Assembly (NCBI GenBank): GCA_021205095.1
Contig: JAJPYE010000057.1
Span: forward strand, 1 to 36,846
Length of the DNA stretch: 36,846 bases
Direction of reading: 5' to 3'
Source of the DNA: Oscillospiraceae bacterium
GTDB lineage: Bacteria > Bacillota > Clostridia > Oscillospirales > Oscillospiraceae
The notes beneath the pieces are model-generated. The model did no database searches. It saw only the letters and a program-made list of their open reading frames with translations, and had not been told where the DNA came from. The translations under genes and the position numbers were made by a program. The first letter of the stretch is position 1. Each line of letters opens with the position of its first letter. Shown piece after piece: positions 1-7,773 of this stretch.

Positions 1-32
1 GATCGGTACTAATAACCCGAGGGCTTGACCAT
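1..32 (+). rRNA. 23S ribosomal RNA, 3' end (partial)
   Basis: The first 32 bases match the conserved 3' end of bacterial 23S rRNA (GATCGGTACTAAT, then the GAGGGCTTGACC end). The gene enters from the left edge, so only its end is here. The exact mature 3' nucleotide is not visible from sequence alone. It lies about 65 nt upstream of the 5S gene, the normal 16S-23S-5S order. Confidence 0.9.
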
Positions 33-95
33 CATCCTTTGCAGACTTGCCTTTTTTACCCCTTTGTTCAGTTTTCAGGGTACATCCCTCAATCA

Positions 96-213
<118 letters not shown>

Positions 214-252
214 AAAGGAAACGTTTTCATTTGAAAGCGTTTCCTTTTTTAT
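214..252 (+). terminator. Intrinsic terminator of the rRNA operon
   Basis: A 10-bp stem (AAAGGAAACG at 214-223 with CGTTTCCTTT at 238-247) runs into a T tract. It ends the rRNA operon just after 5S rRNA. Confidence 0.85.
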
Positions 253-326
253 TTATACATATTAATAATAGCAGCGATGTGATTTCATAGCCACTGGCAA
301 AGCATCGCTCTCCATTCTTACGAAAA

Positions 327-366
327 ACGCCAGAAGCTCCCGTCAACAGAGCCTCCGGCGTTTTTA
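327..366 (+). terminator. Terminator-like hairpin
   Basis: An imperfect stem pairs ACGCC...GCTC with GAGC...GGCGT and is followed by TTTTT. It may be a backup terminator of the rRNA operon. Bases 253-326 hold nothing else recognisable. Confidence 0.55.
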
Positions 367-423
367 TGTTTAAGGTGTGCGGCGTCCGGGTGGAGGATAT
401 TTTTTATTTACAGGAGGAAGAAA

Positions 424-813
424 ATGAACAGCAGAGAAATCAAAAAAGCAAATCGCTGGGCGCTTCCAAAGTTTCTGCTGGTGGTGATGCTGGCTGCTGT
501 GTTCGGCGGCGTGGTGGGATCCTTCTGCGCCCGCTATGGTCTCAATGTGTTTTCGGCCCGGATAAAAACCGCCGGTACCTATTTTGGCCTGTATATCGCC
601 CCCTGGGCGCTGGCGGCCATGGCTGTTTTGAATTCGGTGGTGGCCCTTCCCCTCTACAGGCAGGGGAAAAGGCTGCTCTCCGACTGGGACGGGGAGGACG
701 AGGGGGTGTCCGCTGTGGCGGAGGAAAAGCTCTCCTGCGTCATCTGGCTGGTCAATCAGACCGCCTATTACCGGGAGACCATAAGGCTGTCCAGGGCCGG
801 GAATCAAATATAG
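424..813 (+). CDS. DUF3169-like membrane protein, short form
   Basis: This 129-residue protein resembles the N-terminal part of DUF3169 family proteins of Firmicutes: a basic start (residues 1-17, ending ALPKFLLVV) and two predicted membrane segments at about 16-37 and 50-72. From memory, full DUF3169 proteins are roughly twice this length with further membrane segments. This one stops after a charged segment (DWDGEDEG) and a hydrophobic-to-polar tail, so it may be truncated or a short variant. An AGGAGG ribosome binding site at 412-417 fixes the ATG. The stop lies 5 nt before a bidirectional terminator, which shows that the gene as it stands is a closed transcription unit. No function is known for the family. 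Confidence 0.6.
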   Translation: MNSREIKKANRWALPKFLLVVMLAAVFGGVVGSFCARYGLNVFSARIKTAGTYFGLYIAPWALAAMAVLNSVVALPLYRQGKRLLSDWDGEDEGVSAVAEEKLSCVIWLVNQTAYYRETIRLSRAGNQI

Positions 814-817
814 ACAC

Positions 818-858
818 AAAAGCCGGGACTGTATCGCCGTCTGATACAGTCCCGGTTT
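818..858. terminator. Bidirectional terminator between convergent genes
   Basis: A 13-bp perfect stem (CCGGGACTGTATC at 823-835 with its complement at 843-855) is flanked by AAAA on the left and TTTT on the right. It serves both the plus-strand gene ending at 813 and the minus-strand gene ending at 859. Confidence 0.85.
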
Positions 859-2016
859 TCATTGTATAAAGGGGATGTCCGCGTCCGTACACAGGTTGTC
901 TATCCCGTACACGATCAGGATTTCGTCCGCGCCCTCCGCCTGGGCCAGCTCGGAGATGGGGCGCTTGTAGTAGCGGGGATCTACGATGATGATTTTTTCG
1001 TAGTGGGCGGCCAGGAAGGGGGTCAGACAGTGGGCGAAGGAGTCCTGCACCAGCAGGAGGGTGCCGCCGGAGGCACTGTCGTTGTATACATATTGGAGGC
1101 TGTGGTTCCCGTCCAGAAAGAGGGTGTATTTGTCGTTTCCCTGAGCATTTTCCTCGATGTAAAGGGAATCGTAGGTCTCGCAGTCCTCTCCTTCCCATAT
1201 CTCCAGGGTGATGTGGCCCTCCAGGGCCGGATTGCGCCAGATGTGAATGTCATCCGCCGCTGTGAGATAAAAGCCAGAGGCGGCGCTGGTGGTTCCCTTA
1301 AAGCCGGAGACGGTCTCGACGGTGAAGGAATCCTGCTCCAGCGCGTCCAGACCCAGATGAGAACACAGGGCCTGATAGGCCAGATAGGCCGCATCCGTCG
1401 TCCAGTGGTGGTCGGTGCGGTAATAGAGCCGGGTCTCATCTTTTTGAGATAAAAAGGTCTCCCGCAGGTCGATGAGGGAAAGCCCTGTCCCGTCAATGGC
1501 GTCGTAAATCTGGGAGAAATACAGGTCGTCCTGGTATTCCCCGTGAAGGGCGGGCAGCTTGTCGCCGTATATATACCCGGTGGAGGGGACGGCGATCAGA
1601 GTCGTAGGCAGGCCGGTGTTCTCCGCCAGGGTGGTCAGGGCGGACAGGTTTCGCATCAGGATGCTGTCCTCCGGGGACACCGGCTCGTTTATCAGGTACC
1701 CGTCCTGGCCGTAATAGACCCCGTTTGCCCCGTTGTTCCCCAGAAGCAGGGAATAATAGCTGTAGCAGCCCACGAAAAAGCTGCGCCCGGCGAAATGATC
1801 GGAAAGATATTCCTCAAAATCGTCTCCAAAGGAGCCGTCAAATAAGGTCTTTGCCGTCAGCGCCGGGGCGTCGGCCAGATAGCGCTTTTCCAGGGGGGAA
1901 TAGTCGTTTTTCGGCGCAAATATAAGCCCCAGCAGCCCGGCAGCCAGGGCGGCGCAAAACACCCCGGCTGCCAAGGGGGGCCTGCGCCTTTTTTCCGGGA
2001 TAGGTTTTCTGTCCAT
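859..2016 (-). CDS. DHHW family protein (AlgJ/AlgX-like O-acetylation partner)
   Basis: The 385-residue protein has one N-terminal membrane segment (about 14-34) and an extracellular domain. The family's signature DHHW is at residues 202-205, in YYRTDHHWTTDAAY. A later QDSFAH motif supplies a candidate nucleophilic serine. In AlgJ and AlgX, related proteins of the SGNH superfamily, a D-x-H pair plus a Ser forms the active site that passes acetyl groups to an exported polysaccharide, so D202, H204 and that Ser are the likely equivalents. It lies 12 nt after the MBOAT gene on the same strand, the usual partnership: MBOAT moves the acyl group across the membrane and this protein places it on the glycan. 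The target polymer cannot be read from the sequence. Confidence 0.85.
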   Translation of the reverse strand: MDRKPIPEKRRRPPLAAGVFCAALAAGLLGLIFAPKNDYSPLEKRYLADAPALTAKTLFDGSFGDDFEEYLSDHFAGRSFFVGCYSYYSLLLGNNGANGVYYGQDGYLINEPVSPEDSILMRNLSALTTLAENTGLPTTLIAVPSTGYIYGDKLPALHGEYQDDLYFSQIYDAIDGTGLSLIDLRETFLSQKDETRLYYRTDHHWTTDAAYLAYQALCSHLGLDALEQDSFTVETVSGFKGTTSAASGFYLTAADDIHIWRNPALEGHITLEIWEGEDCETYDSLYIEENAQGNDKYTLFLDGNHSLQYVYNDSASGGTLLLVQDSFAHCLTPFLAAHYEKIIIVDPRYYKRPISELAQAEGADEILIVYGIDNLCTDADIPFIQ

Positions 2017-2028
2017 AACCGGCCTCCC

Positions 2029-3423
2029 TCAAAAACGGAAATACAAAAACGGGTTGTAGCTCTGATCCACCAGAGCGCAGGTGCATAGAAACAGGCTGGC
2101 AAGACACAGGGCCGCGGTGATAACGCCTCCGGCCCGGCTTGTCCGCACACGGGCCATGAGCCGCGCCCCCAAGGGCGTGGAGGCGACAGCGGCAATCAGC
2201 AGCAGCGGAAGATACCGCAGAAGCAGCACAATCGTATCCCAGCTTGAGGCCAGGCCCTGGCCGCCGAACAGGGCCGCCAGATAGCTCCCTAGCTGGCCAA
2301 AGTCCTCAAAATAGAAAATGACCCAGCCCACCACGATGAAAAACAGGGCGTATATATGCCGCAGCCAGCGGGGCAGCCGTTCCAGCAGCCGATGGAAGAC
2401 GAATTTTTCCAAAATCAGCAGTATGCCGTAGTACAGGCCCCAGAGGATGAAATTATAGCTGGCCCCGTGCCACAGGCCGGTGAGAAACCAGACGATGAGC
2501 AGATTTAAAATCTGCCGCCCCCGGCCCCGGCGGTTGCCCCCCAGGGGGATATACACATAGTCCCGGAACCAGGTGGACAGGGAGATGTGCCACCGCCGCC
2601 AGAAATCCGTCAGGCTGTCGGCAAGATAGGGGTAGTTGAAGTTTTGCAAAAACTCAAAGCCCAGCATTTTTCCCAGGCCCAGGGCCATGTCGCTGTAGCC
2701 GGAGAAATCGAAGTAAATTTGAAAGGTAAAGGCAATGCCTCCCGCCCAGCTTCCCAAAACCCCGATTCCGGAAAGGGCCTGGAGGCTGTCAAACAGCAGC
2801 CCCATCTGGTTTGCCAGCAGCACCTTTTTCGCCAGCCCTACGCAGAACAGGCATACCCCGTTCTGAAATTGGGCCATGCTCTCCCGCCGCCCGTCAAGCT
2901 GGGCCGCCACGTCCTTATAGCGGACGATGGGCCCGGCGATGAGCTGCGGAAACAAAAACACATAGGTTCCGAACCGAATCAGGCTCCGCTGCGTCTCCGC
3001 CTGGCCCCGGTACAGGTCGATGGTGTAGGACATGATCTGGAAGGTGTAAAAGGATATGCCGATGGGCAGGGGGATGGACAGCTCCGGCAAATGCAAAAAG
3101 GGCAGCAGGTTCAGCGTGTCCTCTAAAAATCCTGCATATTTGAAAAAGGCCAGCAGCCCCAGATCCAGCACAATGGAGGCGATTAGAAGCCGCCTGGCCT
3201 TCCGGGGGGCGCTGTCCCGGTGCTTCCCAATGCCCAGGCCGAAAAGGTAGTTGGCCGCTGTGGTGAACAGCATCAGGAACACAAACTTCGGTCCCCCCCA
3301 GCCGTAAAACACCAGGTTCACCACAAACAGCCAGCCGTTTCGCAGCCTGCGGGGACACAGATAATACACCAGCAGCACCACTGGCAGATATACAAATAGA
3401 AAAACTAAGCTGGAAAAAACCAT
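2029..3423 (-). CDS. MBOAT family O-acyltransferase (AlgI/DltB-like)
   Basis: This 464-residue polytopic membrane protein belongs to the membrane-bound O-acyltransferase family. Key signs are the N-terminal MVFSSLVFLFVYLP, the cytoplasmic-loop motif DFWRRWHISLSTWFRDY (residues 273-289, with His279) and LTGLWHGASYNFILWG, where His319 corresponds to the conserved MBOAT histidine. Length and layout match AlgI-type proteins of about 460-500 residues. It is expected to take an acyl group, usually acetyl, from a cytoplasmic donor and hand it to an extracytoplasmic partner, here the DHHW protein encoded 12 nt downstream. A terminator at 3459-3499 separates it from the lipoprotein gene, so its promoter should lie in the short 3424-3508 gap or it relies on read-through. 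Confidence 0.92.
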   Translation of the reverse strand: MVFSSLVFLFVYLPVVLLVYYLCPRRLRNGWLFVVNLVFYGWGGPKFVFLMLFTTAANYLFGLGIGKHRDSAPRKARRLLIASIVLDLGLLAFFKYAGFLEDTLNLLPFLHLPELSIPLPIGISFYTFQIMSYTIDLYRGQAETQRSLIRFGTYVFLFPQLIAGPIVRYKDVAAQLDGRRESMAQFQNGVCLFCVGLAKKVLLANQMGLLFDSLQALSGIGVLGSWAGGIAFTFQIYFDFSGYSDMALGLGKMLGFEFLQNFNYPYLADSLTDFWRRWHISLSTWFRDYVYIPLGGNRRGRGRQILNLLIVWFLTGLWHGASYNFILWGLYYGILLILEKFVFHRLLERLPRWLRHIYALFFIVVGWVIFYFEDFGQLGSYLAALFGGQGLASSWDTIVLLLRYLPLLLIAAVASTPLGARLMARVRTSRAGGVITAALCLASLFLCTCALVDQSYNPFLYFRF

Positions 3424-3458
3424 GGCAAGGGCCTTCTGTCTTTGTCGTTCGGAGATGT

Positions 3459-3499
3459 AAAAAAGAAGGCTTTCCTAAAAAAGCCCTTCTTTTTATCCC
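3459..3499 (-). terminator. Intrinsic terminator after the DUF4358 lipoprotein gene
   Basis: Read on the minus strand, AAAGAAGGGCTTT pairs with AAAGCCTTCTTT with one bulged base, followed by TTTTTT. It sits just downstream of the stop at 3509 and upstream of the MBOAT gene, so it may attenuate transcription between the two halves of the O-acylation cluster. Confidence 0.75.
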
Positions 3500-3508
3500 C
3501 GATGATTT

Positions 3509-3994
3509 TTAAAAATGGTTGTGATATAGTTCCGTCATGCCCTCTGCATCCGGGGAGATGATCATGCTGACATAGGTGCCGCGGGTCTCCACGGCGCAGG
3601 CGGCGATGACCTCGTACTGCTCCGGGAGGTAGTTTTGCATCTGATTCAGCTTGGACTGATACCGGGTCTCCAGCTTCTCCGCGATACGGGCGGCGGCCTC
3701 CTGATCCACGGCCCGAATCAGGACGATCTCGTCCGCGTCAATGCCGGTGGAGCAGATCTGAATGGCGAAGGAATCCACGTCTGCCGGGTCAATGCCGTAA
3801 AAGCTGGTCAGGCTGTCTGTGGAGCTGACGGTCATCATCTCCGGCATATCGTAGGTGCTGGTAAGCTCCTCCATGACGGCGGTCAGATCTATGTCCGCCT
3901 CTTCCTCGCTGCCGCCGCAGGCGGACAGGGCCAGGATCATTCCCACTGCCAAAACCAGGGCGCAGATGCGTCGGATATTGGTTGTCTTTATCAT
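3509..3994 (-). CDS. DUF4358 domain lipoprotein
   Basis: The 161-residue protein has a lipoprotein signal peptide ending in LALSAC with lipidated Cys26, then an acidic linker and a compact domain of the DUF4358 type. I recognise it from the MAVDQEAA-like segment with repeated Ala/Glu helix, the YLPEQYEVI turn and a C-terminal strand VSMIISPD. The ATG at 3994 was chosen over an upstream in-frame start because AAAGGAGA lies at proper spacing before it and the signal peptide begins there. DUF4358 proteins are often found beside MBOAT, DHHW and SGNH genes in Clostridia, which matches this place. The domain's biochemical role is unknown. It should be anchored on the outer face of the cell membrane. 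Confidence 0.8.
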   Translation of the reverse strand: MIKTTNIRRICALVLAVGMILALSACGGSEEEADIDLTAVMEELTSTYDMPEMMTVSSTDSLTSFYGIDPADVDSFAIQICSTGIDADEIVLIRAVDQEAAARIAEKLETRYQSKLNQMQNYLPEQYEVIAACAVETRGTYVSMIISPDAEGMTELYHNHF

Positions 3995-4059
3995 TTTCTT
4001 TCTCTCCTTTGTGCAGGGACGCTGTGCGCCCCGTAAATGCTTTCGCTTTCCGATACGGC

Positions 4060-4983
4060 TCACACGCCGTAGGGATGCTGCTCCAGGTATTCGATCCAGG
4101 CGGCGCAGCCCTCCCCGGAGAAGTGAATCCCCATGGCCTCCGGGTCGCCGCAGTATTCCGAAATTAATGCGCCGCTTTCATCCTTCATGACGGAGGCTAC
4201 GTCCAGATAAGTAAAGCCCTGCTCGTCGCAAAAGCTCTTCAGCGCCTGGTTGAGGCTGTCGATTTTTTCGTTATTCAGGGTGGAGGTCTCCTTAGAAGCC
4301 AGCACAGGGGTGACGCTCTGAATGAAAATCTCCACATCGGGACATTTTTCCAGTATGCGCCGACAGTTTTCGGCAGCGTCAGCTAAAATATCTTCGTTGT
4401 CCATGCCGTTCATGCCCAGCATGATATAGACCTTCTTGGCCCCGCTGGCCTCCACCGCATCCTCCAGATACATCTTCTCGCCCTGGAAGGTGGGGTGGAC
4501 GGAATAGGCATAGTCCAAATCCCATAAAAGGTTCGACCAGCTTAGGCTCCCCGCCGTGTAGAACTGGGCCTCATCCAGACATTCCTCGCCGTTTTCCCGC
4601 TGCTGGGTGACGTACAGCTCCAGCCGATAGCTGACGCTGTCCCCAACGAAAAGGGCGTCGTCAAAAAAGCCGTCCTCCGCCGGTTGGGCGCGGGCGGCGG
4701 CCTCGTCCAGAAGCTCCTGGGCCTCCGCAACCACGGCCTGGGCCTCGGTCAGCTCCTGGGTGAGCTGACGGTTTTCCTCCTCCAACTGGGCGGTGGAATC
4801 CTTCAGCGAGGAAATGGTTTTGGTTGTCACCAGCAGACAGACGGCGAAAGCTATCACAAATACCAGCGCAAGGAAGGACATAACGGAGAGCATTCTCTTC
4901 TCCCGCCGTCGCTGCCGGAGGCGGTCGGCCCGCACACGATCCGCCGCAGACAGTTGGGGATTAGAGGGCGATGACATGGACAT
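4060..4983 (-). CDS. Membrane-anchored SGNH/GDSL-type protein
   Basis: The 307-residue protein has a basic cytoplasmic N terminus, one membrane segment (about 33-53), a coiled coil (about 57-98) and an SGNH-like domain. The block I motif FVGDSVS places the candidate nucleophile at Ser116. MLGMNGMDN stands where block III (GxND) is expected, and GIHFS gives His287. The Asp of the usual D-G-x-H pair is Met284 here. Loss of that Asp may mean a changed mechanism, or Asp280 may substitute. The gene leads the minus-strand cluster with a DUF4358 lipoprotein, MBOAT and DHHW genes, so a role in adding or removing acyl groups on a surface glycan is the best inference. Confidence 0.82.
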   Translation of the reverse strand: MSMSSPSNPQLSAADRVRADRLRQRRREKRMLSVMSFLALVFVIAFAVCLLVTTKTISSLKDSTAQLEEENRQLTQELTEAQAVVAEAQELLDEAAARAQPAEDGFFDDALFVGDSVSYRLELYVTQQRENGEECLDEAQFYTAGSLSWSNLLWDLDYAYSVHPTFQGEKMYLEDAVEASGAKKVYIMLGMNGMDNEDILADAAENCRRILEKCPDVEIFIQSVTPVLASKETSTLNNEKIDSLNQALKSFCDEQGFTYLDVASVMKDESGALISEYCGDPEAMGIHFSGEGCAAWIEYLEQHPYGV

Positions 4984-5139
4984 CTCTTCTTTCTTTGCAA
5001 ATCATGAAACCACTGAATACATTCTTTTATTTCTATTAAAGAGTATCAGAAAATGTAAAAAATTGCAAGACCATCCTGTTATTTGCCGAAAAAAGATGGG
5101 GTGGGAAAAATCCAAACGGGAGCGACAGCTTTTAGCGGC

Positions 5140-5168
5140 TTGCAGAGAAGCTGGTTTTGGTATATAAT
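5140..5168 (+). promoter_or_regulatory. Vegetative promoter for the GT39-like gene
   Basis: TTGCAG at 5140-5145, a 17-nt spacer, then TATAAT at 5163-5168. Transcription would start near 5175, giving a leader of about 40 nt to the ATG at 5217. Confidence 0.75.
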
Positions 5169-5216
5169 AAACTGTCATTGTATGAGCTTACCACCTACGC
5201 GAGCAAGGAGCGGACT

Positions 5217-7145
5217 ATGCTTTCCAATATGAAAATCATCATCCCGCTGGCGGCGGCGCTGTTTGTGCTGTTCTGGACGCTGCGGTGGGCGTCGATACAC
5301 CGGCGGGCGGTACCTCGGTTCCGAAAGCTCCCCTTGGGGCCGGAGGGGGAGATCGCTGCTGCCGAGGCCCTGCCGGACGCGGAGCCGGAACCAGCGCCTA
5401 CCCCGGAGCCGAAGCCGGAGGGAGACAAAAGGTTCCGCAAGCCGGATTGGATCGCCCTGGGTTGCCTGACGGCGGTGTACGCCGTAGTGGCGTTCGTCGG
5501 CCTGGGGAGCAACGCGGCCCCGCAGACGTTCCTCCACTATGAGCAGGGGAACACCTATGCCCTGATTGAGCTGGAGGATCCGCAGGAGATCACGGCCATC
5601 CGCTATTATTCCGGCCTCTGCACGGCGGACTATACTTTACAGTTTTCCTATGACGGGGAGACCTGGATAGATCAGGTGCAGGAGGACGGAACCTCCGGCA
5701 TGACCCAGACCTATACCCAGCTCTTCCGCTGGAACGATGCGGTCTTAAACGCCGATAACGGCACGGTGCGTTATATCCGGATCATCTCCGGGGCGGAGCA
5801 GTATCTGGGCGAGGTGGCGATATACGGCGCGGACGGCGAGCTTCTCGACCCGGAGGAGCTGATCATCGCCTCCGGCTGCGAAATGCTGTTCGACGAGCAG
5901 GACACCATCCCGGACAGCTACAGCTATAAAAACGGCACCTATTTTGACGAGATATACTTCCCCCGCACGGCGCTGGAAATGATCGAGGGCATCTGGCCCT
6001 ATGAGATCACCCATCCGCCTCTGGGCAAGGCCATCATATCCCTGGGCATCCGCATTTTCGGCATGACCCCCTTCGGCTGGCGGTTTATGGGGACGCTGTT
6101 CGGCGTGCTTATGCTGCCGGTGCTGTATGTGCTACTGAAAAAAATGTTCGGCTATACGGCGGTGGCCGCCTGCGGCAGCGCCCTGTTTGCCTTTGATTTT
6201 ATGCACTATACCCAAACCCGACTGGCTACCATAGATACCTACGCGGTGTTTTTCATCTTGCTGATGTATCTGTTCATGTATCTGTGGGTGACGGAGCCGC
6301 CGGACAGAGAAAAGCGGCGGAACCTGTGGCTGTTTTTGTGCGGGCTGTCCTTCGGCCTGGGGGCGGCAAGCAAGTGGACGTGCATCTACGCCGGGGCGGG
6401 CCTTGCCGTCATATGGCTGATTTACTGGGTCATGCGCCTGCGTCGGGAGAAAAAGGCCGTCCGGGACGACTTCATCCTGAACATTGGCTGGTGCCTGCTG
6501 TTTTTCATCGTGGTGCCATGCCTTGTGTATTACGTCAGCTACTATTCCTATGGCGTCAGCCAGGGACTAAGCGGCGTGAAGATGTTCTTTTCCAGGGACT
6601 ATTTGCAGATCGTTCTGGATAACCAGAGCTATATGTGGAACTATCACTCCGACCTGGTGGCCACCCATCCTTATTCCTCCAAGTGGTATCAGTGGATACT
6701 GGACATTCGGCCCATTTTGTACTATCTGGAATACTTCGAGGACGGCACCATCTCCTCCTTCGCGGCCTTCTCCAACCCCATCGTCTGCTGGGGCGGCCTG
6801 TGCGCCATGATCGCCATGGGCTGGCTGGCCGTTCGGGACAGAGACAAAAAGGCCCTGTTCATCCTCGTTGGTTATCTTGCAAACCTGCTACCCTGGGTGC
6901 TGGTCAGCCGATTGACCTTTGCCTATCATTATTTCCCCTGCACGGTGTTTCTGGTGCTGGCCCTGGCCCGCATCTTTGAGGATCTCCGCCGCCGGGACAA
7001 AAAATGGCGGGCCGCCATCGGCAGCTTCACCACCGTGAGCGTGGCCATGTTTGTCATGTTCTATCCCGTCCTCTCCGGCGTGAGAAGGAGCGCGACCTAT
7101 AGCAATATGCTTCTAAAATGGTTCACAGATACCTGGCCATTCTGA
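5217..7145 (+). CDS. GT39/PMT-type glycosyltransferase with discoidin-like domain
   Basis: This 642-residue membrane protein resembles protein O-mannosyltransferases (polyprenyl-phosphate sugar-dependent GT-C fold enzymes). The Asp-Glu pair of DEIYFPRTA (about residues 244-245) followed by EITHPPLGK is the family's catalytic loop signature. About nine further membrane segments follow. Between the first two membrane segments is a Pro/Glu-rich linker (about 52-72), and after the second (about 77-97) comes an extracytoplasmic F5/8-type-C-like beta domain (about 107-210: ALIELEDPQEITAIRYYSG, LQFSYDGETW, VRYIRIISG). The start at 5217 has AAGGAG 6 nt upstream. An earlier in-frame ATG at 5157 lies upstream of the predicted transcription start. 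It probably transfers a sugar to exported proteins or glycans; donor and acceptor are unknown. Confidence 0.85.
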   Translation: MLSNMKIIIPLAAALFVLFWTLRWASIHRRAVPRFRKLPLGPEGEIAAAEALPDAEPEPAPTPEPKPEGDKRFRKPDWIALGCLTAVYAVVAFVGLGSNAAPQTFLHYEQGNTYALIELEDPQEITAIRYYSGLCTADYTLQFSYDGETWIDQVQEDGTSGMTQTYTQLFRWNDAVLNADNGTVRYIRIISGAEQYLGEVAIYGADGELLDPEELIIASGCEMLFDEQDTIPDSYSYKNGTYFDEIYFPRTALEMIEGIWPYEITHPPLGKAIISLGIRIFGMTPFGWRFMGTLFGVLMLPVLYVLLKKMFGYTAVAACGSALFAFDFMHYTQTRLATIDTYAVFFILLMYLFMYLWVTEPPDREKRRNLWLFLCGLSFGLGAASKWTCIYAGAGLAVIWLIYWVMRLRREKKAVRDDFILNIGWCLLFFIVVPCLVYYVSYYSYGVSQGLSGVKMFFSRDYLQIVLDNQSYMWNYHSDLVATHPYSSKWYQWILDIRPILYYLEYFEDGTISSFAAFSNPIVCWGGLCAMIAMGWLAVRDRDKKALFILVGYLANLLPWVLVSRLTFAYHYFPCTVFLVLALARIFEDLRRRDKKWRAAIGSFTTVSVAMFVMFYPVLSGVRRSATYSNMLLKWFTDTWPF

Positions 7146-7267
7146 GGGCGGGTCTTTTGTCCCCATGCTTCGTTGCAAAATCTCGACGTACACACGGTAC
7201 GCCTTCGATATTGCGCCTCGCCTGGGAACAAAATCCCTCGCCCTGAGGACAGGGGCGGGGAAATGGG

Positions 7268-7318
7268 TATAATTTCAATACAACGAACAACCTTTATATA
7301 TTCCGCCGCTTTTGCGGC
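7268..7318 (+). promoter_or_regulatory. Possible promoter and RBS-proximal hairpin upstream of rpiB
   Basis: A TATAAT at 7268-7273 lacks a good -35. A small hairpin (GCCGC at 7305-7309, loop TTTT, GCGGC at 7314-7318) ends 3 nt before the AGGAGG of rpiB and could modulate translation. Both are weak calls. Confidence 0.35.
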
Positions 7319-7335
7319 AAAGGAGGCTTTTTATT

Positions 7336-7773
7336 ATGATAGCCATTGCGTGTGACCACGGCGGCTATGCGCTGAAAATGCAGATTCTGGAACACCTGGC
7401 GGAGCTGGGCGTGGCCTATGAGGACTTCGGCTGCGGCGCCGGGGAGCGGGTGGATTATCCCGTTTACGCGGAGAAGGTGGCCCGTGCGGTGGCCGCCGGG
7501 CAGTTTGATCGGGGCATCCTGATTTGCGGCACGGGCATTGGTATGTCCATCGCCGCGAACAAAATCCCCGGCATCCGGGCCGCCCTGTGCGCCGACTGCT
7601 ATTCTGCGGAGATGACACGTTTGCATAACGACGCCAACATCCTGTGCCTTGGGGGCCGAACCCTGGGCAGCGAGCTTGCCAAACGCATTGTAGATACCTA
7701 TTTGGCCGCCTCCTTCTCCGAGGCAGAGCATCACGCCCGGCGGCTGGAAATGATAAGAGAGCTGGAAAAATAA
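7336..7773 (+). CDS. rpiB: Ribose-5-phosphate isomerase B
   Basis: The 145-residue cytoplasmic enzyme interconverts ribulose 5-phosphate and ribose 5-phosphate in the pentose phosphate pathway. It shows the RpiB/LacAB family hallmarks: N-terminal MIAIACDHGGYALK, the catalytic Cys in LICGTGIGMSIAANK, and HNDANILCLGGRTLG with its phosphate-binding residues. Length is typical (about 145-150). The ATG at 7336 follows AGGAGG at 7321-7326; an alternative start 24 nt upstream would place the RBS inside the coding region. The stop codon is immediately followed by the ATG of the next gene, so the two are translationally coupled. It shares its product ribose 5-phosphate with prs further along the window, though they are separate operons. 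Confidence 0.95.
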   Translation: MIAIACDHGGYALKMQILEHLAELGVAYEDFGCGAGERVDYPVYAEKVARAVAAGQFDRGILICGTGIGMSIAANKIPGIRAALCADCYSAEMTRLHNDANILCLGGRTLGSELAKRIVDTYLAASFSEAEHHARRLEMIRELEK

